From assembly GCA_947169385.1 (NCBI GenBank), contig CAMVPR010000028.1, positions 1 through 32,785 on the forward strand: a stretch of DNA of 32,785 nt, read 5' to 3'. Origin of the DNA: an uncultured Lachnospiraceae bacterium (GTDB lineage Bacteria; Bacillota; Clostridia; Lachnospirales; Lachnospiraceae). Made by a program: the position numbers and the translations under genes. Below the pieces are notes generated by a model. It saw nothing but the letters and a program-made list of their open reading frames with translations. It searched no databases and was not told the DNA's origin. Below are positions 1-6,829 of this stretch, one piece after another; positions within the stretch are counted from its first letter, which is position 1, and each line of letters starts with the position of its first letter.

Positions 1-25
1 ATCAAGAGCCTCACGTACTAACTAA

Positions 26-68
26 ACCACGGGGACGGATCCTTAGCCAGAGGGTCCGTCCACATGGT
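26..68. repeat. REP-like imperfect palindrome
   Basis: Two 18-nt arms (26-43 and 51-68) pair at 15 of 18 positions around a 7-nt loop (tagccag). The stem core is a GGACGGATCC-type arm against a GGGTCCGTCC-type arm. It lies just 3' of the membrane-protein gene on the minus strand. It could act as a terminator for that gene, but there is no T-run. GC-rich palindromes with GGGGACGG / CCGTCCCC ends are, as far as I recall, dispersed REP elements in Clostridia; that identity is inference. Confidence 0.6.
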
Positions 69-70
69 CC

Positions 71-1120
71 CTATTCTAAAATCGGATTATCGTAGTATTC
101 TTCATCGCTATCACAAACACGCGCTTCCCTTATCCTACAAAAATTCTCTGTCCTAATACATACATACATAGGTGTTCCATCGGATTTTGGCTTCAACTCA
201 TAGTAGTAAAAATATTCGTCATAGGCATACGCTTCAGAACTCGCATTGGGTTCCCCAATCACATCTATAATCTCCGAAGATTTAATATCACAGCCATTAT
301 GATCACTAAGAAACATTCTCATCTCATCTTCTGTGAGTTTTGGACCTTTAGTGTCCGTCCACAAAAACGATTTACCACCTATCAATCGAGCAGAAACCTC
401 ATCGCTGCTCATAATGTTGCAGGCAAGGTATTTATCCTCACAATTATCTCTAAAAACGGCATCTGCTTCAAGGTTTCTTAATATAAATTCAGTAACCCCG
501 ACCTCGTCAGGATTGTCAGTATTTTCATAACAGAAAGCGAGACTGATGGTGTACCATTCCCCATCTATCCAAAAATCAATATCTGTACTGGCAGTCAGAA
601 CATTGTGACCATAATTATATGAACCTTCTCCACCAACAAGCCCAACATCAATATTGTGCTCGGAGAACCCACCCGGATAAGAACTAAAGAAATCTTTAAG
701 AGCATCATCAAATTCCTTGTCGTTCTGGAGCTTTGGAGTGAAATTCTTGGCAAAAGCTTCACTGTCACCCTCATCAGCAGATTTAAGTAAAGCAGAAAAT
801 ACCTCTTGGGCAGCCTCATTATCATTCACATATTCACTTCTCCATTTATCAGGTACACATTCATATTGCGTCCTCTCTATTGAAGTTTTGTTATTGGATA
901 TCAGAGTAGCAACAAGCGCCATAATTATTATGGCCAAAGCCGGAAGAGACAGTAAAGATCCTATAATGATAAAAACTGTCGGGTGCTTCTTACCTTTGTT
1001 GTTAGGATTTCTCCTCTTCACGACACCGACAATTAGAAAAATCAAGCCTAGAACGAGCATGAACAAAAGGATTCCTATAATTATTGCCAAAAAAGCCATT
1101 ATCATTGATGCAAATGCCAT
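71..1120 (-). CDS. Membrane-anchored extracytoplasmic protein, possibly DUF5104-like
   Basis: The protein has about 349 residues. Two hydrophobic segments (about residues 5-32 and 50-75) are separated by a basic loop containing KRRNPNNKGKKH. A hydrophilic, acidic C-terminal domain of about 260 residues follows and is predicted to lie outside the membrane. The start is placed at the ATG at 1120 because GAGGTGG lies 6 nt upstream. An in-frame ATG at 1144 adds eight residues but has no ribosome binding site. The C-terminal part, with an acidic NDNEAAQEVF-type helix followed by a beta-rich sheet region, recalls the DUF5104 group of Firmicute surface proteins; this is a weak impression. No enzyme motif is visible. 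The gene stands alone, with the tRNA-Leu and its repeats upstream and a palindrome downstream. Function unknown. Confidence 0.8.
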   Translation of the reverse strand: MAFASMIMAFLAIIIGILLFMLVLGLIFLIVGVVKRRNPNNKGKKHPTVFIIIGSLLSLPALAIIIMALVATLISNNKTSIERTQYECVPDKWRSEYVNDNEAAQEVFSALLKSADEGDSEAFAKNFTPKLQNDKEFDDALKDFFSSYPGGFSEHNIDVGLVGGEGSYNYGHNVLTASTDIDFWIDGEWYTISLAFCYENTDNPDEVGVTEFILRNLEADAVFRDNCEDKYLACNIMSSDEVSARLIGGKSFLWTDTKGPKLTEDEMRMFLSDHNGCDIKSSEIIDVIGEPNASSEAYAYDEYFYYYELKPKSDGTPMYVCIRTENFCRIREARVCDSDEEYYDNPILE

Positions 1121-1215
1121 ACGCCACCTCATATAATAAATCATTATAGTTTTCTACAGTATAGCGCCGTGTAGGATATTTGTAAAGTGATAGGAACGAA
1201 GATGGCAACAGCCCT

Positions 1216-1367
1216 GAAGATGGGACTTGCGACGCAAGCGCGAAGCGCTTGCTAGTCCTGGGTACCGGGGAACCCACAGTGGGTTTGGGGCTTCCGCGGA
1301 AGATAGGGACTTGCGACGGCACGCTGAAAGCGTGCCTAGTCCTGCTCCGCAGGGAACCCACAGTGGG
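1216..1367. repeat. Two tRNA-3'-derived repeat units, each with a 40-nt two-hairpin insert
   Basis: Unit B (about 1216-1283) and unit A (about 1296-1367) both carry the complement of the last part of the neighbouring tRNA-Leu: gaagat(a)gggacttg followed by gaacccaca. In the tRNA these two pieces are contiguous in the T loop. In each unit they are separated by exactly 40 nt (1230-1269 and 1314-1353). Each insert reads CGAC, an 8-bp hairpin with a GAA loop, TAGT, and a 5-bp hairpin with a 3-nt loop. The arms differ between units but pairing is kept: GGCACGCT/AGCGTGCC versus GCAAGCGC/GCGCTTGC, and CCTGC/GCAGG versus CCTGG/CCGGG. The units are about 83 nt apart. No protein gene is visible across 1121-1447. 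Confidence 0.85.
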
Positions 1368-1370
1368 CGA

Positions 1371-1395
1371 ACAGGCGCTCTTACGGAGCGCCTGT
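1371..1395. repeat. GC-rich perfect hairpin between repeats and tRNA terminator
   Basis: Arms ACAGGCGCTC (1371-1380) and GAGCGCCTGT (1386-1395) pair perfectly over 10 bp around a 5-nt loop. The hairpin directly abuts the next 20-bp hairpin, so a minus-strand transcript reading past the tRNA would meet two strong stems in a row. It has no T-run. It may belong to the neighbouring tRNA-derived repeat array. Confidence 0.7.
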
Positions 1396-1439
1396 AATAT
1401 AAAAAGAGGAATGACTTGCGTCATTCCTCTTTTTATATT
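1396..1439 (-). terminator. Perfect bidirectional terminator of tRNA-Leu
   Basis: A 20-bp stem with no mismatch (1396-1415 with 1420-1439) encloses a 4-nt loop. Both ends of the stem carry runs of A and T, so it can work in either direction. It begins 8 nt after the tRNA 3' end in the tRNA's transcription direction. Confidence 0.85.
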
Positions 1440-1447
1440 CTAGGTAC

Positions 1448-1531
1448 TGCGGAAGATGGGACTTGAACCCACACGACATTGCTGCCACAAGATCCTTAGT
1501 CTTGCTCGTCTGCCAGTTCCGACACTTCCGC
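1448..1531 (-). tRNA. tRNA-Leu (anticodon AAG)
   Basis: An 84-nt class II tRNA. The acceptor stem is GCGGAAG with CTTCCGC and discriminator A. The anticodon stem CAAGA/TCTTG encloses loop CTAAGGA, giving anticodon AAG with G37, as expected for a CUN-reading leucine tRNA. The long variable arm contains GGCA/TGTC, and the T arm is GTGGG-TTCAAGT-CCCAT. No CCA is encoded. A34 would need deamination to inosine by TadA to read CUC as well as CUU. The 3' part (T loop to acceptor) is copied in the repeats at 1216-1367. Confidence 0.95.
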
Positions 1532-1555
1532 ATGCGGTTAACAACCGACTTGACT

Positions 1556-1584
1556 ATACTATCACTTCGCCATACATTTGTCAA
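1556..1584 (-). promoter_or_regulatory. Sigma-A promoter of tRNA-Leu
   Basis: Read on the minus strand, TTGACA (1579-1584) and TAGTAT (1556-1561) are separated by exactly 17 nt. Transcription would start about 15-20 nt before the tRNA 5' end. This is one of the strongest promoters in the window, as expected for a stable RNA. Confidence 0.9.
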
Positions 1585-1662
1585 GAACTTTTTTCAAAAG
1601 TTTTTTTAACCTGTTAAAACATCTGTAATTCAACATTTGTTACACATTTGTAATCAAATATA

Positions 1663-1671
1663 TGTTATCAT
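1663..1671 (+). promoter_or_regulatory. Possible extended -10 promoter of the papain-like gene
   Basis: TGTTATCAT is an extended -10 (TG-n-TATCAT) about 55 nt before the start codon. No good -35 at the right distance is visible. This is the best candidate in an AT-rich leader, and other placements are possible. Confidence 0.35.
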
Positions 1672-1725
1672 CTTATCAGATATATAATTACGACATCAAA
1701 ATCACAACTTACAGGAGGTTTTAGT

Positions 1726-4700
1726 ATGCCAGACTTACAAATTAAAAAGAACAATTGGGAGAATCTTGACCTCAAGAGTACCAAGATTCCTGAAATCGTA
1801 AGAAACAATTCAGATGAGGAAGTTATTAAAAGCTACCTTAACAACAATAAAAGCAAGCTCAGTGACAAGGAGATTGATTTTTTAAATCACCGGATTTCGA
1901 GCATGAAGCTTATAAACTCTAAGCTTAAAGAGGTCAACAAACAAATTAAAGACGACACCTATATAGAGACCAAAACCACATTAAAAGCCAACCCTGATAA
2001 AGAGAGCTTTATACTCACCAGCATTAAACAGCCATCCTTTCAGACAGCGGACAACGGCTGCTGGTCCTGCTTTTATCAAATGCTTTTACAGAGCCGCGGA
2101 ATAAAAGACTTAACCCAGGAGGATATCCGCGCATACAGACCTGCTCTTTCTAAGAATTCACATGGCTTTGGCAATGAATCTGACCTTGAAATGAACACGG
2201 ATTCAAGGATAAATGCAATCGATATGGGTGATTTGGCAACAGGTCTCGTTCCTGATTCTATGCTTAAGAGTACCGAAATATGGTCATTCAACAAGCTTAA
2301 AGGCAACAATGGAACCCCTGAGGAGAAGAAGGCGTATTTTGATGCGGCTAAAAGCGGTATCAAAAAGATTATCATAGAAGCAATCAGAGACCACAAGTCT
2401 CCTGTCGGACTTATGATGGACGGTCACTATATCACAATTACAGGTATAGAGGGAGATGTAATCTCTTATAAGAACTCCATGCCGACCACCGAAGCCGGAA
2501 ACAACCCTGATTACACCTTTAAGGAGAACCTTTCAGACCTGATAAATTCTGCACTTAACGGAATCAACGCTGATGCGTTAACTCTTACATGGATGGAAGA
2601 TATCGAGGTTCTTAAATCCAATACTATCGTAAACCTGCCTTTGACCAATGTAGAGCTTGAAAATCACCTTAGTTTCAATAATACACTTTACACTGACAGG
2701 ATTAAATACACTGCCAAAGAAAATCAAGCGATGTTTAAGGATGACAGGCACCAGAACGGAACCGTGATTTGTGCTACCGGCGGAATAGATATAGATGATG
2801 CTGACGCTGAGTACCGTTTTCACTTAAACGACGGTTTTTTCAGGATTGACAAGGCTTATCTACCTGACAAAGTCAACAGTAAAAGATTATTAAGAAAAGC
2901 CGAAAGAAGAAGTAACGAGCAGGAAGAAAGATTAAAGACTGAAAGAAATAACAAGCTTAAAAAAATTGAAGACATTGAGCATAAGATTACCAAAGAGAAA
3001 TTAAATTCAGCCAATGCAGCTCCTATTCCTGTTCAGCCTGAGAAACAAAGCTTTAAGATAAAAGTTAAGTATACCGGCAGGCCATTCTTTGGTGACGGCA
3101 ATTTTGTTGATTTTAAAAATACCATGAATGCTATGGGCTGGGACAAGGATAAATATCCTACCCTCCTGTCAGCGTTTGCTAATGTATATGATGTTTTTCC
3201 TCTTGACAAAATGCCTAACCACAAGCTAGCCATGGACACATTGTTCACCAACAGCTTTATCTCGAACTTTAATTCTAAAAACTCAATAACCGCATTAAAA
3301 AAGACGCTTGAGGATTTCCTTTATAACATTAAGAACGGTGGAGCAATATATGACGATATGGGCATACAGCAACATCTAAAGGGCATCAACACATTAAGAG
3401 ATATAGATGATAATGTTGCTGTCTCCCTCACATACTTAGAGAAGTTTATTGAGACTCTTAATGCTATTGAGTTCTTTGCGCCGGACCTTAATCCGGATGC
3501 CATCGACATTGAAAGCTTCATTGATAACAAAGGCAATATACTATATAACGAGATTAAAAACAACGAGATTATCAAATCCAACGTAGGCTATGGAGCGTTA
3601 AACGACAGTAAGGGAACAAGAATAGCTCACAACTGTAAATACAGAATTAAAAATCAGTCATACTCATATAACGAAGCAGAGAAATTACTGATAGACATGG
3701 ATAAGGTTCCGGTTGATGCCCGTGACAAAGATTTGTATTTTACACTTTTACTCACTTTAGCATATCCTGACCCGGGCAGTCCTGACAAAAAGGTAGTATT
3801 CAATGACAACGATTACATATATCTTGCCGAAAGATACAGCGAGGATTCAGAATTTGCCGGTAACATTGATGACATTATCAATTACGGCTACTCCACGCTA
3901 TGGGCTGAGAGTGCGTATCTTAGCAGATATATCTTTAATAAGGACAGAAATCTTTATGGAGATTCAACTGGCGAAAAAGCTGAAGTTCTTACCGACAAAA
4001 AGAAAGCCGAGGCTGCAACCGGCTTTAAGGATACCATAAAAAGTGCCAAAAATGATTGGAGCATGCTAAATACCGCCATCAAAGACCACCTGACTAAAGA
4101 GGAGGCTAACTTTGACACTTCACTAACAAAAATACAGAATGATTTGATACTTGGGAACAAAACCTTTGAGCCGGTAGCATTTGACAAGAATTCTACAATC
4201 AACTACGTTGAAGCTGCCAAGATTATAGCAGTTACCACAATTCCTGCCAAAATCAATGCAGTACCGGACAAATACATGCTAAATGTAAATGCACGCATGG
4301 AATCAAGCCTTGACAGAGCTATAAGAGAAAGAAATGAAACCATAGCATTAAAAGCCAAAACCATTGCCAACAGCTTTGATTTCGTTATGTATATCAAAGA
4401 AAAAGCCGATTCTATACTTAAGATGACATGCGAAGAATTTGTAAATGACTATGACAATTACAGGACTGCTGCTTATAACAAGGTCAAACAGGATATCGAT
4501 GATGTTACTTCATTTACAGGCAATCAGGATTATGAGCTTAACAAGGCATCAATCGTTAACAACAGCAACTTATTAATTGCACAATCAGTCAATGATACCG
4601 CTCCGTTTAATAGAGAGGATATGGTTAGGGCTGCGGATTTAGTCATTGCCAAGACGCTCTTAACTAAAAGAGCTGACACGATGTTTTACAGCAAAGTCAT

Positions 4701-5337
4701 GATTGATGATATTATTGAACCGAACATGATAGCATTCAGAATCAAAGAAGCGAGAAATGAACTCATCAACGACCAGGTATTCTTAGAAACATTTGCAAAA
4801 CGACTGCCGGCTAAGGACTTTTATAAAGAGTATACAAAGGCTTTAAATTTAGAAACCAACAGAAAGATTAAGGCAGAAAATGCCAGAAAGAAAGATATAA
4901 GAAAGACAAGAGGTGAGGAAGCCCGTATCAATCAGTATTTGGAAACTCATAATCACAAAATTACAGACAAGCAGGCCAAGGAGCTTGTTGAAAGCTATAA
5001 CAACATGCTCGAATACAACAAAGGCAAGTCTCCTAGCAGTGCAATGGAGAAGCTTATGAAAGCATTTAAGGATGTAATCGATGAGATGGGTGTGGATGCT
5101 TCAGGCAGAAATATTCAGATGATGAAGCTTCATAAGCTTAACAAGTATGTTCTTAAATACTACGATAAACGACAGGGAATATTCCACGATCCATACACAG
5201 ATATGGGTAAAGCTCGTCTTAAAGAGATTGAAAAGCTTTCAGTCACAACAGCTAAGATTGTCGATACAATGCGAAAGGAAACTCCTGACATCAACAATTC
5301 AAAGCCTAAAAAGGAAGCAGGCAACATCAAAAAATAA
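1726..5337 (+). CDS. Giant protein with N-terminal papain-like cysteine protease domain
   Basis: A 1203-residue protein preceded by a perfect AGGAGG seven nt before the ATG. Residues about 95-260 match the papain fold in detail: Gln106, then Cys112-Trp113 (QTADNGCW, the same Q-x5-C-W spacing as papain Q19/C25/W26), His234 in GHYITITG and Asn250 in YKNS. His to Asn is 16 residues, as in papain. Residues about 385-440 are strongly charged and probably coiled coil. The remaining 750 residues are Lys/Asn/Asp-rich, mostly helical and unrecognised. There is no signal peptide, membrane segment or cell-wall anchor, so it is cytoplasmic or exported by a non-Sec route. It stands alone between the tRNA-Leu and a convergent vWA gene, with a terminator shared with the latter. 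A peptidase activity is well supported by the residues; substrate and role are unknown. Confidence 0.85.
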   Translation: MPDLQIKKNNWENLDLKSTKIPEIVRNNSDEEVIKSYLNNNKSKLSDKEIDFLNHRISSMKLINSKLKEVNKQIKDDTYIETKTTLKANPDKESFILTSIKQPSFQTADNGCWSCFYQMLLQSRGIKDLTQEDIRAYRPALSKNSHGFGNESDLEMNTDSRINAIDMGDLATGLVPDSMLKSTEIWSFNKLKGNNGTPEEKKAYFDAAKSGIKKIIIEAIRDHKSPVGLMMDGHYITITGIEGDVISYKNSMPTTEAGNNPDYTFKENLSDLINSALNGINADALTLTWMEDIEVLKSNTIVNLPLTNVELENHLSFNNTLYTDRIKYTAKENQAMFKDDRHQNGTVICATGGIDIDDADAEYRFHLNDGFFRIDKAYLPDKVNSKRLLRKAERRSNEQEERLKTERNNKLKKIEDIEHKITKEKLNSANAAPIPVQPEKQSFKIKVKYTGRPFFGDGNFVDFKNTMNAMGWDKDKYPTLLSAFANVYDVFPLDKMPNHKLAMDTLFTNSFISNFNSKNSITALKKTLEDFLYNIKNGGAIYDDMGIQQHLKGINTLRDIDDNVAVSLTYLEKFIETLNAIEFFAPDLNPDAIDIESFIDNKGNILYNEIKNNEIIKSNVGYGALNDSKGTRIAHNCKYRIKNQSYSYNEAEKLLIDMDKVPVDARDKDLYFTLLLTLAYPDPGSPDKKVVFNDNDYIYLAERYSEDSEFAGNIDDIINYGYSTLWAESAYLSRYIFNKDRNLYGDSTGEKAEVLTDKKKAEAATGFKDTIKSAKNDWSMLNTAIKDHLTKEEANFDTSLTKIQNDLILGNKTFEPVAFDKNSTINYVEAAKIIAVTTIPAKINAVPDKYMLNVNARMESSLDRAIRERNETIALKAKTIANSFDFVMYIKEKADSILKMTCEEFVNDYDNYRTAAYNKVKQDIDDVTSFTGNQDYELNKASIVNNSNLLIAQSVNDTAPFNREDMVRAADLVIAKTLLTKRADTMFYSKVMIDDIIEPNMIAFRIKEARNELINDQVFLETFAKRLPAKDFYKEYTKALNLETNRKIKAENARKKDIRKTRGEEARINQYLETHNHKITDKQAKELVESYNNMLEYNKGKSPSSAMEKLMKAFKDVIDEMGVDASGRNIQMMKLHKLNKYVLKYYDKRQGIFHDPYTDMGKARLKEIEKLSVTTAKIVDTMRKETPDINNSKPKKEAGNIKK

Positions 5338-5342
5338 CAAAA

Positions 5343-5372
5343 ACCCCCGTATCAATATAGCGATACAGGGGT
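5343..5372. terminator. Bidirectional terminator between papain-like gene and vWA gene
   Basis: Arms acccccgtatc (5343-5353) and gatacaggggt (5362-5372) pair with one C/A mismatch around an 8-nt loop. Short A and T runs flank it. It serves both convergent genes. Confidence 0.75.
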
Positions 5373-5378
5373 CTTACT

Positions 5379-6035
5379 TTATGCTCTGTTTCTTACTTCA
5401 TCTAATATTTCACCGTCATCTAATGCATATTCCATTTCCACCGCTGATCCGGAACATCTGGCCGCACTCACCGCCTTCGACATAGCCCTGAAATTAATCG
5501 CAGTTCCAACACCATCAGCGATATATGTAGCTGCTCTGTTAGCACTGATTCCAAAACTGTCAGCAACAGATATGGCATCAATATTGGCTCCTAAGAACAT
5601 AAACTCCCATTTACGCTTCTCTTTGGCATTGCCTATCATATTCTTAATCTTTGAATAGCTATACTTAGAGCTTGAATTTTCATATCCGTCAGTCGTAATT
5701 ATAAAGAGCGTCTTAGCAGGTGGGTTATCCTCGTTCTTTTGTACATTTTTGATATGCTTGATACTTGAACCAATTGCGTCCAAAAGCGCTGTACATCCTC
5801 TTACATAATACTGCTCCTTATCCATAGGCTTAACTTTATTAATGTCAACCCTATCGTGAAGAATCTCGACCTTATCATCAAACAACACGACAGATAAACG
5901 CACGTCGCCCTCTTCCTCCTGTTGCTTAGAAAGAAGCGAATTAAATCCTCCAATAGTATCATCAACAAGTCCGGCCATCGAGCCACTTCTGTCAAGAATA
6001 AAAACAATCTCGGTTACGTTATTAGTCTTCTTCAT
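5379..6035 (-). CDS. von Willebrand factor A (VWA) domain protein
   Basis: A 218-residue, single-domain VWA protein, soluble and without signal peptide. The metal-ion-dependent adhesion site is complete: Asp15-x-Ser17-x-Ser19 (DRSGS), Thr82 (GCTALLD) and Asp116 (TTDGYEN). The start follows AAGGAGG with normal spacing. Small cytoplasmic VWA proteins like this occur in stress and chaperone-like modules such as TerY relatives, where they bind partner proteins through the metal site. The partner here is not known. The gene lies downstream of a small protein gene on the same strand but is separated from it by a terminator, and has its own likely extended -10 at 6092-6100. Confidence 0.92.
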   Translation of the reverse strand: MKKTNNVTEIVFILDRSGSMAGLVDDTIGGFNSLLSKQQEEEGDVRLSVVLFDDKVEILHDRVDINKVKPMDKEQYYVRGCTALLDAIGSSIKHIKNVQKNEDNPPAKTLFIITTDGYENSSSKYSYSKIKNMIGNAKEKRKWEFMFLGANIDAISVADSFGISANRAATYIADGVGTAINFRAMSKAVSAARCSGSAVEMEYALDDGEILDEVRNRA

Positions 6036-6091
6036 AATAATTCCTCCTTCAATATGGCGCTTGCTAAAAGCGTTATTTATCTTACATCCAT

Positions 6092-6100
6092 ACTATAGCA
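6092..6100 (-). promoter_or_regulatory. Possible extended -10 promoter of the vWA gene
   Basis: On the minus strand TGCTATAGT is an extended -10 (TG-n-TATAGT) about 57 nt before the vWA start codon and just downstream of a terminator. No clear -35 is present. A small CGCTT/AAGCG hairpin lies in the leader. Confidence 0.4.
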
Positions 6101-6117
6101 AATGAGGATAAAAAAAT

Positions 6118-6137
6118 GGTCGCTTTAAAAGCGACCT
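6118..6137 (-). terminator. Terminator after the small HTH-like gene
   Basis: Arms ggtcgctt (6118-6125) and aagcgacc (6130-6137) pair perfectly, and on the minus strand they are followed by a run of seven T. It ends the cluster that begins at 11642 and separates it from the vWA gene. Confidence 0.8.
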
Positions 6138-6144
6138 TTTGTCA

Positions 6145-6819
6145 TTATGAAATCATACATTCTAATCCATGCTCTTCGAGCTGAATATCAAGTTCTATCA
6201 TATCATATATCTCATTCTCGATAAAATACGAGAAGATTATATCTGTCTTGCTACATGGCGAAAGTGCATATCCCGCCCTAGAAAGCAAATCCCTTGATTC
6301 ATCAAGGTTAAGTCTCGCCCCGACACAGAGACACAGTGCTGTATTCTTGTTAGGATGATAATCAGGATTGTTCTTAATCTTAGAAAATACCTTCTTGTCA
6401 ACCAAAGCAGCCTTATATACATCAGAATTCTTAAGTTCTTTAGCTTCAATAAGATACATTAAGTATTCAGAAAATGTATCCGCCATATGATTCATTCTGT
6501 CATCAAGAGCATCCGAAAGCTTATCAAGCGCATCATCGTAGTCTTCTACCGAAGCACTCTTTGTACATTCTATTGCCACATCTTCCTCAAGCGGCATCGC
6601 TTCACGAGAGGCAGAACCGACCCCTGCTGGCATAAAGCATTTACTTTGCGAACTCAACACGCCCATAAAACCGCTAAAACTTGGCGATGATTCTAATGCC
6701 ATTCCAGACGTCGATGCATATTCTGGTTCATCTGACTTAGCATCGACATAATGCTCTTTTATATATTCTTCAAGCCCCGGATATTCTCGTTTGGGTACTC
6801 GCTTCTTAAATATGGCAAT
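6145..6819 (-). CDS. Small protein with HTH-like C-terminal domain; probable non-standard start codon
   Basis: The first ATG in this frame is at 6702 (185 residues), but it has no ribosome binding site. The frame stays open 44 codons further up and reads as coding (IAIFKKRVPKREYP...), with no ATG, GTG or TTG. AGGGGG sits directly after the TGA of the BMP-family gene, followed by ATT at 6819 and ATA at 6813. I therefore place the start at ATT (224 residues); ATA is the alternative. The C-terminal 95 residues (VYKAALVDKKVFSKI ... NKNTALCLCVGARLNLDESRDLLSRAGYALS) resemble a compact helix-turn-helix-like domain found in many Firmicute proteins, sometimes fused to macro domains. I recall the family but not a proven function. 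Last gene of the sensor/BMP cluster, ended by a terminator. Confidence 0.7.
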   Translation of the reverse strand: MAIFKKRVPKREYPGLEEYIKEHYVDAKSDEPEYASTSGMALESSPSFSGFMGVLSSQSKCFMPAGVGSASREAMPLEEDVAIECTKSASVEDYDDALDKLSDALDDRMNHMADTFSEYLMYLIEAKELKNSDVYKAALVDKKVFSKIKNNPDYHPNKNTALCLCVGARLNLDESRDLLSRAGYALSPCSKTDIIFSYFIENEIYDMIELDIQLEEHGLECMIS

Positions 6820-6829
6820 CGCCCCCTGG

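Noticed and set aside
1216-1367. Possible CRISPR array
   Set aside because: Only two units, with palindromic and tRNA-derived sequence rather than identical repeats and unique spacers, and no cas genes.
1002-1424. Long minus-strand open frame across the repeats and the membrane-protein 5' end
   Set aside because: It runs through hairpin repeats and out of frame through a real gene, has no ribosome binding site, and owes its length to the GC-rich repeats.
1586-1602. AT-rich hairpin (aactttt/aaaagtt) followed by T-run
   Set aside because: Seven A-T-dominated pairs upstream of the tRNA promoter; too weak to call a terminator, and no plus-strand gene ends there.
2076-2396. 106-codon minus-strand frame within the papain-like gene
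   Set aside because: Antisense shadow of the coding sequence, no binding site or homology.
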